Shown: in pieces, positions 48,231 through 61,679 of the stretch
Numbering within the stretch: the stretch's first letter is position 1
Layout: each line of letters starts with the position of its first letter
Origin: Mya arenaria
Lineage: Eukaryota > Mollusca > Bivalvia > Myida > Myidae
Length of the DNA: 64,000 nt
Assembly: GCF_026914265.1 (NCBI RefSeq)
Contig: NC_069124.1
Coordinates: 4,456,713-4,520,712 of the forward strand
Direction of reading: 5' to 3'
Notes under the pieces: generated by a model
Database searches by the model: none
What the model was told of the DNA's origin: nothing
The model's input: the letters and a program-made list of their open reading frames with translations, nothing else
Made by a program: the position numbers and the translations under genes

Positions 48231-48850
48231 GCACATTCTTTGACGAGTACTTTGCTTGTATAATGCAACAACTAGCTGTTTATTTTATTTTGATTGAGTC
48301 TAAACAATGTCATGTCCAAATCTGTCTGTGTTTGTTTGAAGATTGAACACATCTTAAACAACAATAACCTAATTAAAAGAGTCCGCTAAAATATTCATTC
48401 ATTTAAAAGGAATCGCTCAAACAAACAGTTGAGAGTGTTTTATGGCAAAATAAAGGTGACGAAACCAAAGAAGGCTGCAATTACAGAACATCGATCCAAA
48501 TTACGTTGTATTAGGTCATTGGAGTAATTAACCAATTAGTGGCATTGTTTATTTCTGGCTGACACGAAAAAGGATGCCAGCATTTGAACAAAAACGCTCT
48601 TTGCGTCACAACTGTGTTTTGGTCCAGAAATTTGATTAAACCTGCAATTAAATAATAAAAAAGTAAAGAAGAAAACTGCTGACGATTAAAAAACTGTTTA
48701 TCATGATCAATACCGGTTCTTGTAAATGTTGTTCACTGAATTGAGGCATATGAATCAAACAGAAAAAGGATATAAACCATGGTACATAACGATCTAAGAC
48801 GAAAGTCTCCCAGAGAATTTTTAGAATATTAAAACCATCGAAGATGGCAA
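48231..48850. other. Intergenic DNA, nothing recognised
   Basis: AT-rich, short non-homologous open frames only. Confidence 0.5.
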
Positions 48851-50840
48851 ATGGTGTCGATAATATCACTCTCGAAGAATTCCAGGCTTGTTTTTAGTCA
48901 CCTCAAGTCAGATGTTGATTCTCGTGATAATGATGACTATGATTATTTTGTAGGTCAGTTTGATGAAGATTTAGAACATAATGTTACGTTTGTTTCATTG
49001 GATGCACCTATCTCTAATGATGAAATAAAGAAAGCAAGTGGAGAATTAGGTTAAAATCCTCTATTGATCATGTGTTATACGAGTATTTTAAGGTATCAGT
49101 TCCACTAATTATTGGACCATTGAATTCCCTTTTATCATATATTGGACATTAAGTCGTTTTTATGGCTTGGGCGTCTGTCGTTATTACCCCAATCCATAAA
49201 AAGGGCAACCAATCAGATCCTAGTAATAACAGAGGGATAACCTTAACCAGCTCGGGCTTATTCAACCTTATTTACTGTTTAATTAATTGAAAGATTTAAA
49301 ACGTGGGCTAAGGACAACAGTATATTAACCGATGCTCAGTTTGGGTTTAAAAATAAGTACGCACTGTGGATCTTTTTTTTTATTTTGCACGTATTGATTC
49401 GAAAACAGGTTGAAGGAAAAAGAAGCTGTACTGTTGTTTTATTGGTTATAAAAAAAAAACTTACGATTGCATTGATAGAAGCAGACTCTGGTATAAATTT
49501 ATAAAGTTGGGACTTGATGGTAACGTTTTGTCCCTAGTAAGAGCTTTCTATAATGTGGTGAAACTGTGTGTAAAATACTTGAGAACAGATTTATTTATAG
49601 TTAGATTGGCCTGTTTCAAGGGGATATAACCTCGCCGATATTCCTTTTCCTTTATGATATTTAAATGCATTTACAAACAAACCTGGACTTCGGTATTAAC
49701 ATTGACCATTTATTTGCTGCTTTTTTGCCGACGATGCGATTATTGTATCAGAGGCTAAGGCAGGATTGCAGAACTCTCTAAATAGTTCACAATCCTGTTG
49801 TCGCAAATGTAACCTCACTAGTATCATAGATTAAACTAAGGGTATGGTTTCCAGGAATGATGGAAGATTAATGATAAATGGTTTTATAATAAAAAGGAAG
49901 TGGAAATTGTTAGCTCTTTCAGTTATTTACTAGTGGTGGTTTATTTATGCAAGCTACAAAAACTTTAGCTTGAAAGGTGTAAAAATCTCTCCTCTTTTTG
50001 ATTGCGCGTAATATCAAAGTTCCATATAACTATTATCAGTTCTTTACTTCAGTTCCGAAGTCTGGGGTTATATGAATTTGGAAGTTGTAGAAAGACTCCA
50101 CTAGAAATTATGTTAATAGATGTTGAATGTGAAGCAGACTACAATTTGTTTGGCTTTGTATGGACAGTTGGCCAGGTTCCCTTTGTATATTGAAAGATAT
50201 GTTAGAATGGTGAAGTATTTCTTAAAACTTAACTTAGTGAACCACGATAATGGTATTTTAAATGCTACAGTACATGATCAAATTTATCTTGTTATTCTTC
50301 TACAAACTGGGTACAAAAGTTAAGGAGATTGTCCAATTATCTGGTCTTTATGAAGTATGATATACCCCGGGTCTGTAAAAATTGGGTGTGTTCCCGTACT
50401 AAAAAGTAGATTCAGAGAGATTTATATCAGCAATATCAGCAATTGGAGGTCTGAGTAAGACTCGCCTTCTTCTCTTGATGTATTCAAAGAAATGAAGACC
50501 AGCTTTGAACAATCCTCATATCTCAGCCTGGTAGAAAATGCACAGTATATACATAGTTTATTTTAAGTACGCTTATCATCCCATAAACATAATATTGAGT
50601 TTGATCGACACAATGATGTTCCGTTGAATGAAAGAAAATGTATAATCTGTAATATGAATGAAATTGAGAACGAGTTTCATTCCTACCTTATATGCCCCGT
50701 ATATGCAGACCTTAGACGTCAATATATATTCCGAGGTACTACTACACTCACACGAGTTTGGTGAAATATGTTGTTTTAATGCAAAGTTATAACCAAAGGT
50801 TAGCCCTCTACTGGTATAAGTCCTTTCAATTACGTGATTC
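48851..50840 (+). pseudogene. Decayed non-LTR (LINE) retrotransposon, reverse transcriptase region
   Basis: Translating across frameshifts and stops gives reverse-transcriptase landmarks in order. LNSLLSYIG and ASVVITPIHKKGN...NNRGITL come at about 49120-49250, then DAQFGFKN (about 49331). KTYDCIDRSRLWYKFIKLGLDG and CVKYLRT follow (about 49455-49585), then a relic FADDAII (about 49730) of the catalytic YADD. Last is the C-terminal zinc-knuckle-like ERKCIICNMNEIENEFHSY.ICP.YADLRRQYI (about 50630-50735). Domain order and strand are consistent with a single plus-strand insertion. No 5' endonuclease region is recognisable, so the copy is truncated or eroded and inactive. Confidence 0.85.
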
Positions 50841-50932
50841 TTGATATAATATTATTATATTATATTACATTATATTATATTATATTATATTATATTATAT
50901 TATATTATATTATATTATAACATATTATAATA
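50841..50932. repeat. (ATATT)n microsatellite at the LINE 3' end
   Basis: About 85 bases of attat/atatt units directly follow the reverse-transcriptase relic. Non-LTR elements commonly end in short tandem repeats, so this probably grew from the element's tail. Confidence 0.85.
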
Positions 50933-53216
50933 TGAAATATATATATCTCACTTCGCTTGCAGAGATGACTATGAAACATGTTGTTTTGTTGATTGTGTCA
51001 TAAACTGTAGTGATCAAACTTTGATTTGTAGTTCTTGGAAACATACATATTAAAAGATAAATAAACATATACATATTGTTATTGATTTCATAAATCAATG
51101 ATATTCTAATACAGTTAGTCACAAAATTGTATGTAACTTTCATCATGAACCTTGTGGTTGTACAAATTAGCCGTGAAACAGTATACACATATTCACTGAA
51201 ATAAATATCTACATATTATCAAAATCATAACCCATTAACTTTACATATTATACCTACATATGACAACATTTTTATATCTTTATGTTTATATACGTATTGT
51301 TATGGCGATGAGCTTTCAATGCTTAAGTCTAATAAAAGTTATGTTTTGTTCTGTTCATAACATCAAGGCTAAATGATCGAATCCATTGAAAGGATTTACT
51401 TTAGAACATTTAAGAAGGCATTAAGTAACATTTGATAACAGATTATACGAACTTTATGTTTTTGTCTGTATATATAGGGTTTCAAAGATATCATTCAGTT
51501 ATCGCAAGGTGTATAATTTGTTTTGTACACATATCACCAGGAGGTATTAACCTCATTGCAAACTCTTTTTAAACTTGATAAGAACAAAAGAACCACTACT
51601 GAAACCCTTTAAATAAACTCTCGAGCGCTAAATTAATAGACAAATAATGAAACACTGTTTGAAACTTATCGCAACTACAAACATGACCCTAGCGTGTTTC
51701 GAGACAGAGTGTTAATAGAGTTTCCTTGTCCTCGTTAAGCAAACATCTTGGGCCATCTAGAACACTAGAGCGAAGTCGTACAAGAAAGATACATATTTGG
51801 TTGACAAATATTTGGTCAACTTATAACAGAAGTGGTCAGTATGTTACTAAAAATAGCATTACATGGTTACAGTATGTGTGTTTGACCACCGCTGACAATA
51901 AACCGACAAAACTGGGAGAACTTGGTTCATTTGTATCAAATAAATGGATTAATGTCTTTGCATTGCAATTTTAATGGAGTTATAACTATTTAATATCTTA
52001 ATTAAACATACATACAGTCACTGACCCAGAATGAAATGTAATATGCCAACCACGTTGAGACGGTTTCGTAACAATGTACTTTTATTTCTTTAAAATCATG
52101 TCAAAATCTTGGACCGATTTTCCTTTTATAAATCACGTTTTGAAAGCTTACTCATACACGTAAAACTTTATTTCTTTTATATTATTTTACTTTGAGCTTA
52201 CCACATATCTTTACACTCAATTATATCATAAACTGGACTAGTCTTAAAGACTTTGTTAATCTGTTTATCAGTTGTCAAATTGTGCATTGATTTCAAATGA
52301 ATGATGTTTTGATAGCAGTCAACAAAGGGTGTGTTTGGGTTACACAATTATAATAATTAAAGAATCTGTTTACCACCGAAGAAGTATGTAAATGGGAATC
52401 ACTGTATGCAAGACCACGATCTAACCACTCCGTCAGTGGGGGGTGGAATCTTTGACGCAGATAAATGTACGTTACGCTTTTTGAGGGATGGATGAATTAT
52501 TTAATGGAATCGTGTGTCTGTAGAAAAGGAAATGTCAATGGAATCCGCCATTTTTCAACGCTGTGTTGTTGTTTGACTGGTTCATGACTGTATGCCGTGG
52601 AATTCATTTTGTTCAAGTATCAGACATGCAGCTGCATGTAAGCATATGTGTTTCAGTCTATTCGTCCTCCCATTCGTTTGTTTATTACGTCAGGTGCTTT
52701 GATTGGTCATGAGAGGGGAAGGTGTGGTGACGTCATTAATTCGCTTCTCTGAAAAGTTCCTTTTCGACAAGAGTTATATTACCAATTCATCGTTTTCACA
52801 ATCCTCTACATTTGTGGTGATTTAATCGAAGTATTATGTGTCCCTCACTTTAATGGTTTAATTGTCATTAATGTCATTCAAGTTGCTTACGAAGATAGTC
52901 ATAAAGCATTATGATTTGAGTAAAAAGTTCACTTTAAAATATACAGGGAACAATTTGTGAGCATATTTACTTGAGTATATTGCCTCTTTAGTGCAGAAAG
53001 GTGCCAACTAACGTTTTTTTTCCCAAAATGACGTTTTGGCGTACTACAATACAGTAACCTAATATCTACTATGGACATATAAACAATATGAATTGTCCAC
53101 CTGTAAATAATACTTGCAACATCAAAAGCAAAAGGGTACCAAGTGATAAAGCATCAAAATTATCGGTGGAAAAGGGTCGCACATGACATTATGGCACCTT
53201 TTGGCAATGAACAATA
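50933..53216. other. Intergenic DNA, nothing recognised
   Basis: AT-rich with scattered short open frames (for example 51726-51974) that show no family signature. No RNA gene or clear repeat seen. Confidence 0.5.
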
Positions 53217-56200
53217 TGTTGGATGGAAATGGTTTAGGGTATGTAGGTGCAATATGTTGTGAAGGATGGAAATGGTTTAGGGTATGTAGGTGCAATATGT
53301 TGTGAAGGATGGAAATGGTTTAGGGCATGTAGGTGCAATATGTTGTGAAGGATGGAAATGGTTTAGGGCATGTAGGTGCAATATGTTGTGAAGGATGGAA
53401 ATGGTTTAGGGCATGTAGGTGCAATATGTTGTGAAGTATGGAAATGGTTTAGGGTATGTAGGTGCAATATGTTGTGAAGTATGGAAATGGTTTAGGGTAT
53501 GTAGGTGCAATATGTTGTAAAGGATGGAAATGGTTTAGGGTATGTAGGTACAATATGTTGTGAAGGATGGAAATGGTTTAGGGTATGTAGGTGCAATATG
53601 TTGTGAAGGATGGAAATGGTTTAGGGTATGTAGGTGCAATAGGTTGTGAAGGATGGAAATGGTTTAGGGTATGTAGGTACAATATGTTGTGAAGTATGGA
53701 AATTGTTTAGGGTATGTAGGTGCAATATGTTGTGAAGGATGGAAATGGTTAAGGGTATGTAGGTGCAATATGTTGTGCAGGATGGAAATGGTTTAGGGTA
53801 TGTAGGTACAATATGTTGTGCAGGATGGAAATGGTTTAGGATATGTAGGTGCAATATGTTGTGAAGGATGGAAATGGTTTAGGGTATGTAGGTACAATAT
53901 GTTGTGAAGGATGGAAATGGTTTAGGGTATGTAGGTGCAATATGTTGTGAAGTATGGAAATGGTTTAGGATATGTAGGTGCAATATGTTGTGAAGGATGG
54001 AAATGGTTTAGGGTATGTAGGTGCAATATGTTGTGAAGTATGGAAATGGTTTAGGATATGTAGGTGCAATATGTTGTGAAGGATGGAAATGGTTTAGGGT
54101 ATGTAGGTGCAATATGTTGTGAAGGATGGAAATGGTTTAGGGTATGTAGGTGCAATATGTTGTGAAGTATGGAAATGGTTTAGGATATGTAGGTGCAATA
54201 TGTTGTGAAGGATGGAAATGGTTTAGGGTATGTAGGTGCAATATGTTGTGAAGGATGGAAATGGTTTAGGGTATGTAGGTGCAATATGTTGTGAAGGATG
54301 GAAATGGTTTAGGGTATGTAGGTACAATATGTTGTGAAGTATGGAAATGGTTTAGGATATGTAGGTGCAATATGTTGTGAAGGATGGAAATGGTTTAGGG
54401 TATGTAGGTGCAATATGTTGTGAAGGATGGAAATGGTTTAGGGTATGTAGGTGCAATATGTTGTGAAGTATGGAAATGGTTTAGGGTATGTAGGTACAAT
54501 ATGTTGTGAAGGATGGAAATGGTTTAGGGTATGTAGGTGCAATATGTTGTGAAGGATGGAAATGGTTTAGGGTATGTAGGTACAATATGTTGTGAAGGAT
54601 GGAAATGGTTTAGGGTATGTAGGTACAATATGTTGTGAAGGATGGAAATGGTTTAGGGTATGTAGGTGCAATATGTTGTGAAGGATGGAAATGGTTTAGG
54701 ATATGTAGGTGCAATATGTTGTGAAGGATGGAAATGGTTTAGGGTATGTAGGTACAATATGTTGTGAAGTATGGAAATGGTTTAGGGTATGTAGGTGCAA
54801 TATGTTGTGAAAGATGGAAATTGTTTAGTATACGTAGGTGCAATATGTTGTGAAGTATGGAAATGGTTTAGGGTATGTAGGTGCAATATGTTGTGAAGGA
54901 TGGAAATGGTTTAGGGTATGTAGGTGCAATATGTTGTGAAGGATGGAAATGGTTTAGGGTATGTAGGTACAATATGTTGTGAAGGATGGAAATGGTTTAG
55001 GGTATGTAGGTACAATATGTTGTGAAGGATGGAAATGGTTTAGGGTATGTAGGTGCAATATGTTGTGAAGGATGGAAATGGTTTAGGGTATGTAGGTGCA
55101 ATATGTTGTGAAGGATGGAAATGGTTTAGGATATGTAGGTGCAATATGTTGTGAAGGATGGAAATGGTTTAGGGTATGTAGGTGCAATATGTTGTGAAGG
55201 ATGGAAATGGTTTAGGGTATGTAGGTGCAATATGTTGTGAAGGATGGAAATGGTTTAGGGTATGTAGGTGCAATATGTTGTGAAGGATGGAAATGGTTTA
55301 GGGTATGTAGGTACAATATGTTGTGAAGTATGGAAATGGTTTAGGATATGTAGGTGCAATATGTTGTGAAGGATGGAAATGGTTTAGGGTATGTAGGTGC
55401 AATATGTTGTGAAGGATGGAAATGGTTTAGGGTATGTAGGTGCAATATGTTGTGAAGGATGGAAATGGTTTAGGGTATGTAGGTGCAATATGTTGTGAAG
55501 GATGGAAATGGTTTAGGGTATGTAGGTACAATATGTTGTGAAGTATGGAAATGGTTTAGGATATGTAGGTGCAATATGTTGTGAAGGATGGAAATGGTTT
55601 AGGGTATGTAGGTGCAATATGTTGTGAAGGATGGAAATGGTTTAGGGTATGTAGGTACAATATGTTGTGAAGGATGGAAATGGTTTAGGATATGTAGGTG
55701 CAATATGTTGTGAAGGATGGAAATGGTTTAGGATATGTAGGTACAATATGTTGTGAAGGATGGAAATGGTTTAGGGTATGTAGGTGCAATATGTTGTGAA
55801 GGATGGAAATGGTTTAGGGTATGTAGGTACAATATGTTGTGAAGGATGGAAATGGTTTAGGGTATGTAGGTACAATATGTTGTGAAGGATGGAAATGGTT
55901 TAGGGTATGTAGGTACAATATGTTGTGAAGGATGGAAATGGTTTAGGGTATGTAGGTGCAATATGTTGTGAAGGATGGAAATGGTTTAGGGTATGTAGGT
56001 GCAATATGTTGTGAAGGATGGAAATGGTTTAGGGTATGTAGGTGCAATATGTTGTGAAGGATGGAAATGGTTTAGGGTATGTAGGTGCAATATGTTGTGA
56101 AGGATGGAAATGGTTTAGGGTATGTAGGTGCAATATGTTGTGAAGGATGGAAATGGTTTAGGGTATGTAGGTACAATATGTTGTGAAGGATGGAAATGGT

Positions 56201-56525
56201 TTAGGGTATGTAGGTACAATATGTTGTGAAGGATGGAAATGGTTTAGGGTATGTAGGTACAATATGTTGTGAAGGATGGAAATGGTTTAGGGTATGTAGG
56301 TGCAATATGTTGTGAAGGATGGAAATGGTTTAGGGTATGTAGGTGCAATATGTTGTGAAGGATGGAAATGGTTTAGGGTATGTAGGTGCAATATGTTGTG
56401 AAGGATGGAAATGGTTTAGGGTATGTAGGTGCAATATGTTGTGAAGGATGGAAATGGTTTAGGGTATGTAGGTGCAATATGTTGTGAAGGATGGAAATGG
56501 TTTAGGGTATGTAGGTGCAATATGT
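53217..56525. repeat. Minisatellite, 43-bp unit, about 77 copies
   Basis: Highly uniform units of gaaggatggaaatggttta plus gggtatgtaggtgcaatatg plus ttgt. Variation is confined to a few sites (gggtatg/ggatatg, gtgc/gtac, aagg/aagt), and the variants alternate in blocks, pointing to recent homogenisation. Both flanks carry atggcacctttt (53192-53203 and 56529-56540). Confidence 0.98.
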
Positions 56526-56540
56526 CATATGGCACCTTTT

Positions 56541-57555
56541 AGCATTCAGTAAATAAGAAAATGCTTCTATTTTAAATGCTCCATATGTAAGACGCTTCCT
56601 TTCCCACTATACTTCCAAGAAATGGTTTAATGATTAAAAGTACCATAACACAAAAGTGATAAAATATGCAAAATTAATGATGAGGCTAGCCATATCATAT
56701 TTCTTGGATATGTTAAACAACACCATGCCATCAACCATACATATTTTATTGCAATATATTCATGTTTAGGAAGTAAGCATTTAAATGCGGTTTTCTCGAA
56801 ACCATAAAAAAGTTTTTAAGCCAATTTTTATTGCGCTACGTGGCGTGATATTTTTAGAAACTCCCGAACTTTATCGGCATCGCGGACAACTTGTTATTGA
56901 TCGATCATTCGATACAATAATGCCATCTTCATTCAAAAGCGAAATTCCTGTTTTATAATTAGTTGGAAACTCAAAATTAGAATCAGAATTCTTATATAGT
57001 AATTGAGACACAAAGGTGGCATTGTCTGGATCCAGGAACAACTTGAGATACTTAACAGCGAGTAGGTTTACAACCTCTTCCCTTAAGGAATCAATACCCA
57101 ATGACAGTTTTTCTATATCGGGTGATCAAGTATAAACCCAGGATGACACTTTCTTTTTATCAAGCAATCAAATATTAACTATGCTCATTGTAAATGCGTA
57201 TTTGATACTTCATCTATAGGGGGTCGGTACAGAAAAAAATCCTACCATTACAAGTTATTTTCCGACTACTTGAAAATTACTGTTTTATTTTTCAAGGAAA
57301 GAAATTGATATTGAGTAATATATATATCGTTTGCGTTTCGATTCCATTAATGGGACAAACTTAAAACTTTAAAGCACTTTACCATTCGTTAACTTTTAAA
57401 TGAAAGTCTTCCTTGTACGTGCGTGATGGGTGTGTCGTCAGTTTTCGTGATTGTTTTTAATGTACGAAATAAATATTTTCGCTGCCATTTGATTTCCGCT
57501 CATATCATGGGCTGTATAATTTTGAAATGTTTTAACTAAAGGAAAACTACTTAAT
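56541..57555. other. Intergenic DNA, no gene recognised
   Basis: Contains one minus-strand open frame (57101-56871, 76 codons) without recognisable motifs. It might be a fragment of an element, but nothing supports a gene. Confidence 0.45.
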
Positions 57556-57669
57556 ATGTCGTCTGAACGTTACATTACTAATGCTTTTAGAAAAAAACAA
57601 CAGGAGAGAGCCTTAAGATTTGTATGCAACGACTACAATGTAACATCTGAAGATATTCTAGATAAGTAA
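57556..57669 (+). pseudogene. LINE reverse-transcriptase C-terminal fragment, left part
   Basis: Encodes FRKKQQERALRFVCNDYN followed by VTSEDILDK and a stop. This resembles the Q.RALRF.Y.DY...YE.LL block near the C-terminus of reverse transcriptases of molluscan non-LTR elements. The stop is created where the minisatellite at 57664 begins. Confidence 0.75.
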
Positions 57670-60600
57670 TAACAGTGCATCTAAGTAGCCAACAGTGCAT
57701 CTAAGTCGCCAACAGTGCATCTAAGTAGCCAACAGTGCATCTAAGTCACCAACAGTGCATCTAAGTAGCCAACCATCTAAGTCGCCAACAGTGCATCTAA
57801 GTAGCCAACAGTGCATCTATGTCGCCAACAGTGCATCTAAGTCGCCAACAGTGCATCTAAGTAGCCAACAGTGCATCTAAGTCGCCAACAGTGCATCTAA
57901 GTAGCCAACCATCTAAGTCGCCAACAGTGCATCTAAGTAGCCAACAGTGCATCTAAGTCGCCAACAATGCATCTAAGTAGCCAAGCATCTAAGTCGCCAA
58001 CAGTGCATCTAAGTCGCCATCAGTGCATCTAAGTCGCCAACCATCTAAGTCGCCAACAGTGCATCTAAGTCGCCAACAGTGCATCTAAGTCGCCAACAAT
58101 GCATCTAAGTAGCCAAGCATCTAAGTCGCCAACAGTGCATCTAAGTCGCCAACAGTACATCTTAGTCGCCAACAGTGCATCTAAGTAGCCAAGCATCTAA
58201 GTCGCCAACCATCTAAGTAGCCAACAGTGCATCTAAGTCGCCAACAGTGCATCTAAGTCGCCAACAGTGCATCTAAGTCGCCAACAGTGCATCTAAGTCA
58301 CCAACCATCCAAGTCGCCAACAGTTCATCTAAGTCGCCAACCATCAAAGTCGCCAACAGTGCATCTAAGTCGCCAACCATCTAAGTCGCCAACAGTGCAT
58401 CTAAGTCGCCAACAGTGCATCTTAGTCGCCAACCGTCAAAGTCGCCAACAGTGCATCTAAGTCGCAAACCATCCAAGCCACCAACAGTGCATCTAAGTCG
58501 CCAACCATCTAAGTAGCCAACAGTGCATCTAAGTCTCCAACAGTGCATCTAAGTCGCCAACAGTGCATCTAAGTCGCCAACAATGCATCTAAGTAGCCAA
58601 TCATCTAAGTCGCCAACAGTGCATCTAAGTCACCAACCATCCAAGTCGCCAACAGTGCATCTAAGTCGCCAACAGTGCATCTAAGTCACCAACCATCCAA
58701 GTCGCCAACAGTGCATCTAAGTAGCCAACAGTTCATCTAAGTAGCCAACCATCTAAGTCGCCAACAGTGCATCTAAGTAGCCAACAGTGCATCTAAGTCG
58801 CCAACAGTGCATCTAAGTCACCAACCATCCAAGTCGCCAACAGTACATCTAAGTCGCCAACAGTGCATCTAAGTAGCCAACCATCCAAGTCGCCAACAGT
58901 GCATCCAAGTCGCCAACATAGCATCTAAGTCACGAACCATCCAAGACGCCAACAGTGCATCTAAGTCGCCAACCATCAAAGTCGCCAACAGTGCATCTAA
59001 GTCGCCAACCATCTAAGTAGCCAACAGTGCATCACAGTCGCCAACCATCTAAGTAGCCAACAGTGCATCCAAGTCGCCAACAGTGCATCTAAGTCACAAA
59101 CCATCAAAGTCGCCAACAGTGCATCTAAGTCACCAACCAACCAAGTCGCCAACAGTGCATCTAAGTCACCAACCATCCAAGTCGCCAACAGTGCATCTAA
59201 GTCACCAACCATCCAAGTCGCCAACAGTGCATCTAAGTCACCAACCATCCAAGTCGCCAACAGTGCATCTAAGTCGCCAACAGTGCATCTAAGTCACCAA
59301 CCATCCAAGTCGCCAACAGTGCATCTAAGTCGCCAACAGTGCATTTAGGTCGCCAACAGTGCATCTAAGTCGCCAACAGTGCATCTAAGTCGCCAACAAT
59401 GCATCAAAGTCGCCAACCATCTAAGTCGCCAGCAGTGCATCTAAGTCGCCAACAGTACATCTAAGTCACCAACCATCCAAGTCGACAACAGTGCATATAA
59501 GTCGCCAACAGTGCATCTAAGTCACCAACCACCCAAGTCGCCAACAGTGCATCTAAGTAGCCAACAGTGCATCTAAGTAGCCAACCATCTAAGTCGCCAA
59601 CAGTGCATCTAAGTAGCCAACAGTGCATCTAAGTCGCCAACAATGCATCTAAGTAGCCAACCATCTAAGTCACCAACAGTGCATCTAAGTAGCCAACAGT
59701 GCATCTTAGTCGCCAACAGTGCATCTAAGTAGCCAACCATCTAAGTCGCCAACAGTGCATCTAAGTGGCCAACAGTGCATCTAAGTAGTCAACAGTGCTT
59801 CTAAGTAGCCAACAATGCATCTAATTCGCCAACAGTGCATCTAAGTCACCAACCATCCAAGTCGCCAACAGTGCATCTAAGTCGCAAACAGTGCATCTAA
59901 GTCGCCAACAGTGCATCTAAGTCGCCAACAATGCATCTAAGTCGCGAACAGTGCATCCAAGTCGCCAACAGTGCATCTAAGTCACCAACCATCCAAGTTG
60001 CCAACGGTGCATATAAGTCGCCAACAGTGCATCTAAGTCACCAACCATCCAAGTCGCCAACAGTGCATCTAAGTAGCCAACAGTTCATCTAAGTCGCCAA
60101 CAATGCATCTAAGTAGCCAACCATCTAAGTCACCAACAGTGCATCTAAGTAGCCAACGGTGCATCTAAGTCGCCAACAGTGCATCTAAGTAGCCAACAGT
60201 GCATCTAAGTCATCAACCATTAAAGTCGCCAACAGTGCATCTAAGTCGCCATCAGTGCATCTAAGTAGCCAACAGTGCATCTAAGTAGCCAACAGTGCAT
60301 CTAAGTAGCCAACAGTGCATCTATGTCCCCAACAGTGCATCTAAGTCGCCAACAGTGCATCTAAGTAGCCAACCATCTAAGTCACCAACAGTGCATCTAA
60401 GTAGCCAACGGTGCATCTAAGTCGCCAACAGTGCATCTAAGTAGCCAAGCATCTAAGTCGCCAACAGTGCATCTAAGTCGCCAACAGTGCATCTAAGTAG
60501 CCAACAGTGCATCTAAGTATCCAACAGTGCATCTAAGTAGCCAACAGTGCATCTATGTCCCCAACAGTGCATCTAAGTCGCCAACAGTGCATCTAAGTCA

Positions 60601-60692
60601 CCAACCATTAAAGTCGCCAACAGTGCATGTAAGTCGCCAACAGTGCATCTAAGTCGCCATCAGTGCATCTAGGTCGCCAACAGTGCATCTAA
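57664..60692. repeat. Minisatellite, 20-bp unit (with 16-bp variant), about 155 copies
   Basis: The unit is aagtcgccaacagtgcatct; the shorter variant lacks agtg (ccaaccatct). Sites alternate cg/ag/ca after gt. Read in the frame of the flanking LINE fragments, a unit encodes KSPTVHL, exactly what is expected between the DILDK left of the array and the RRMRSMAFETF right of it. Confidence 0.97.
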
Positions 60693-61000
60693 GACGAATG
60701 AGAAGTATGGCTTTTGAAACGTTTACAGTTATAAATAACCATACATCACCTGTCCTATCAGCTGGAGTTGATCAAAGAAACTCATCTTTTTTATTTATGT
60801 ATATGAAAATTCTACATATACCTCAGGGAAAAACAACAGCGATTTAGATATGTGGCTACAGAACCCATTTTCGTATCACTATAGAAAATGTGAAAATTTT
60901 GCTCTCATGGATTGTCAAAGAATGTACATGTCCTGGTCAATTAAATTTGATTTATTTTCTTCTGTAAATATCCCTTCAACATGGTAAAGCCTAGTTTCTT
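60676..61000 (+). pseudogene. LINE reverse-transcriptase C-terminal fragment, right part
   Basis: Continuing from the last repeat unit the plus strand encodes VHLRRMRSMAFETFTVINNH, then TSPV, then IPQGKTT and, after a frameshift, a relic of the G..SFRY segment. This is the usual order after the RALRF block in non-LTR reverse transcriptases. Together with 57556-57669 it is one element split by the minisatellite. Confidence 0.75.
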
Positions 61001-61679
61001 TTTTCAAGAATTGTTTTTGAGAGTTTGGTGAGACCTCGCGTATTTGGATAGCAAAAACATGGTCTCCCCAAACATCATTTAAGCTCAAATCTTCATGAAA
61101 TGCTATGTTCGTTTTTATATTGACTATGTTTACATAGAAATACTACAAGTCAAATCGCCAAAAAAGCTAGAGACCTTTTTATTTACATATAATTGTACTT
61201 AAAATGGTATCCTGTTATGGGGGTCAGGTTCATTCCCGGTGCCCTGCGGGTTGATTCAGTTTCCCAATGGAAGGTGCTCCAGACTGAGCGCGGTATCTTC
61301 TCGAGCAGTTCTTGCCTTTTCCTGGCAAATTATTTAATATTATTGTATCGCCAGTCACTATTTATTCATAATGTTATTTCATGTATCTAGTATGAGATTA
61401 ATTTTCTTTTTTACTTTATTATAAATTTGCATATGTTGAATTTACTGTGATAATTTTATTGTAGATTATTATTTGTCTAAATGTATTTCAATCATTTTTA
61501 TATTATATTCATTGTGTCTAATTATCGATTGAATATGAATGTAGTATATCTGTCTTATCTTGTATTGTGTGCATATGATTCTAGTTTTTAGTATATATAT
61601 CTTAATAAGTTCCATTCCTCTTTCTACTAAGGAGTTATACATCAGTTGTTACTACAGTATATATAATGTTAAAACATTT
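61001..61679. other. AT-rich DNA, possible LINE 3' remains
   Basis: No gene seen. The stretch may be the 3' end of the split LINE, but I find no diagnostic motif. Confidence 0.4.

Noticed and set aside
56871..57101. 76-codon minus-strand open frame with a plausible protein-like composition
   Set aside because: No motif, no flanking exon structure and no neighbour that would support it; left unassigned.
57664..60692. Possible CRISPR array (regular short repeats)
   Set aside because: Units abut without unique spacers, and the DNA is clearly eukaryotic.
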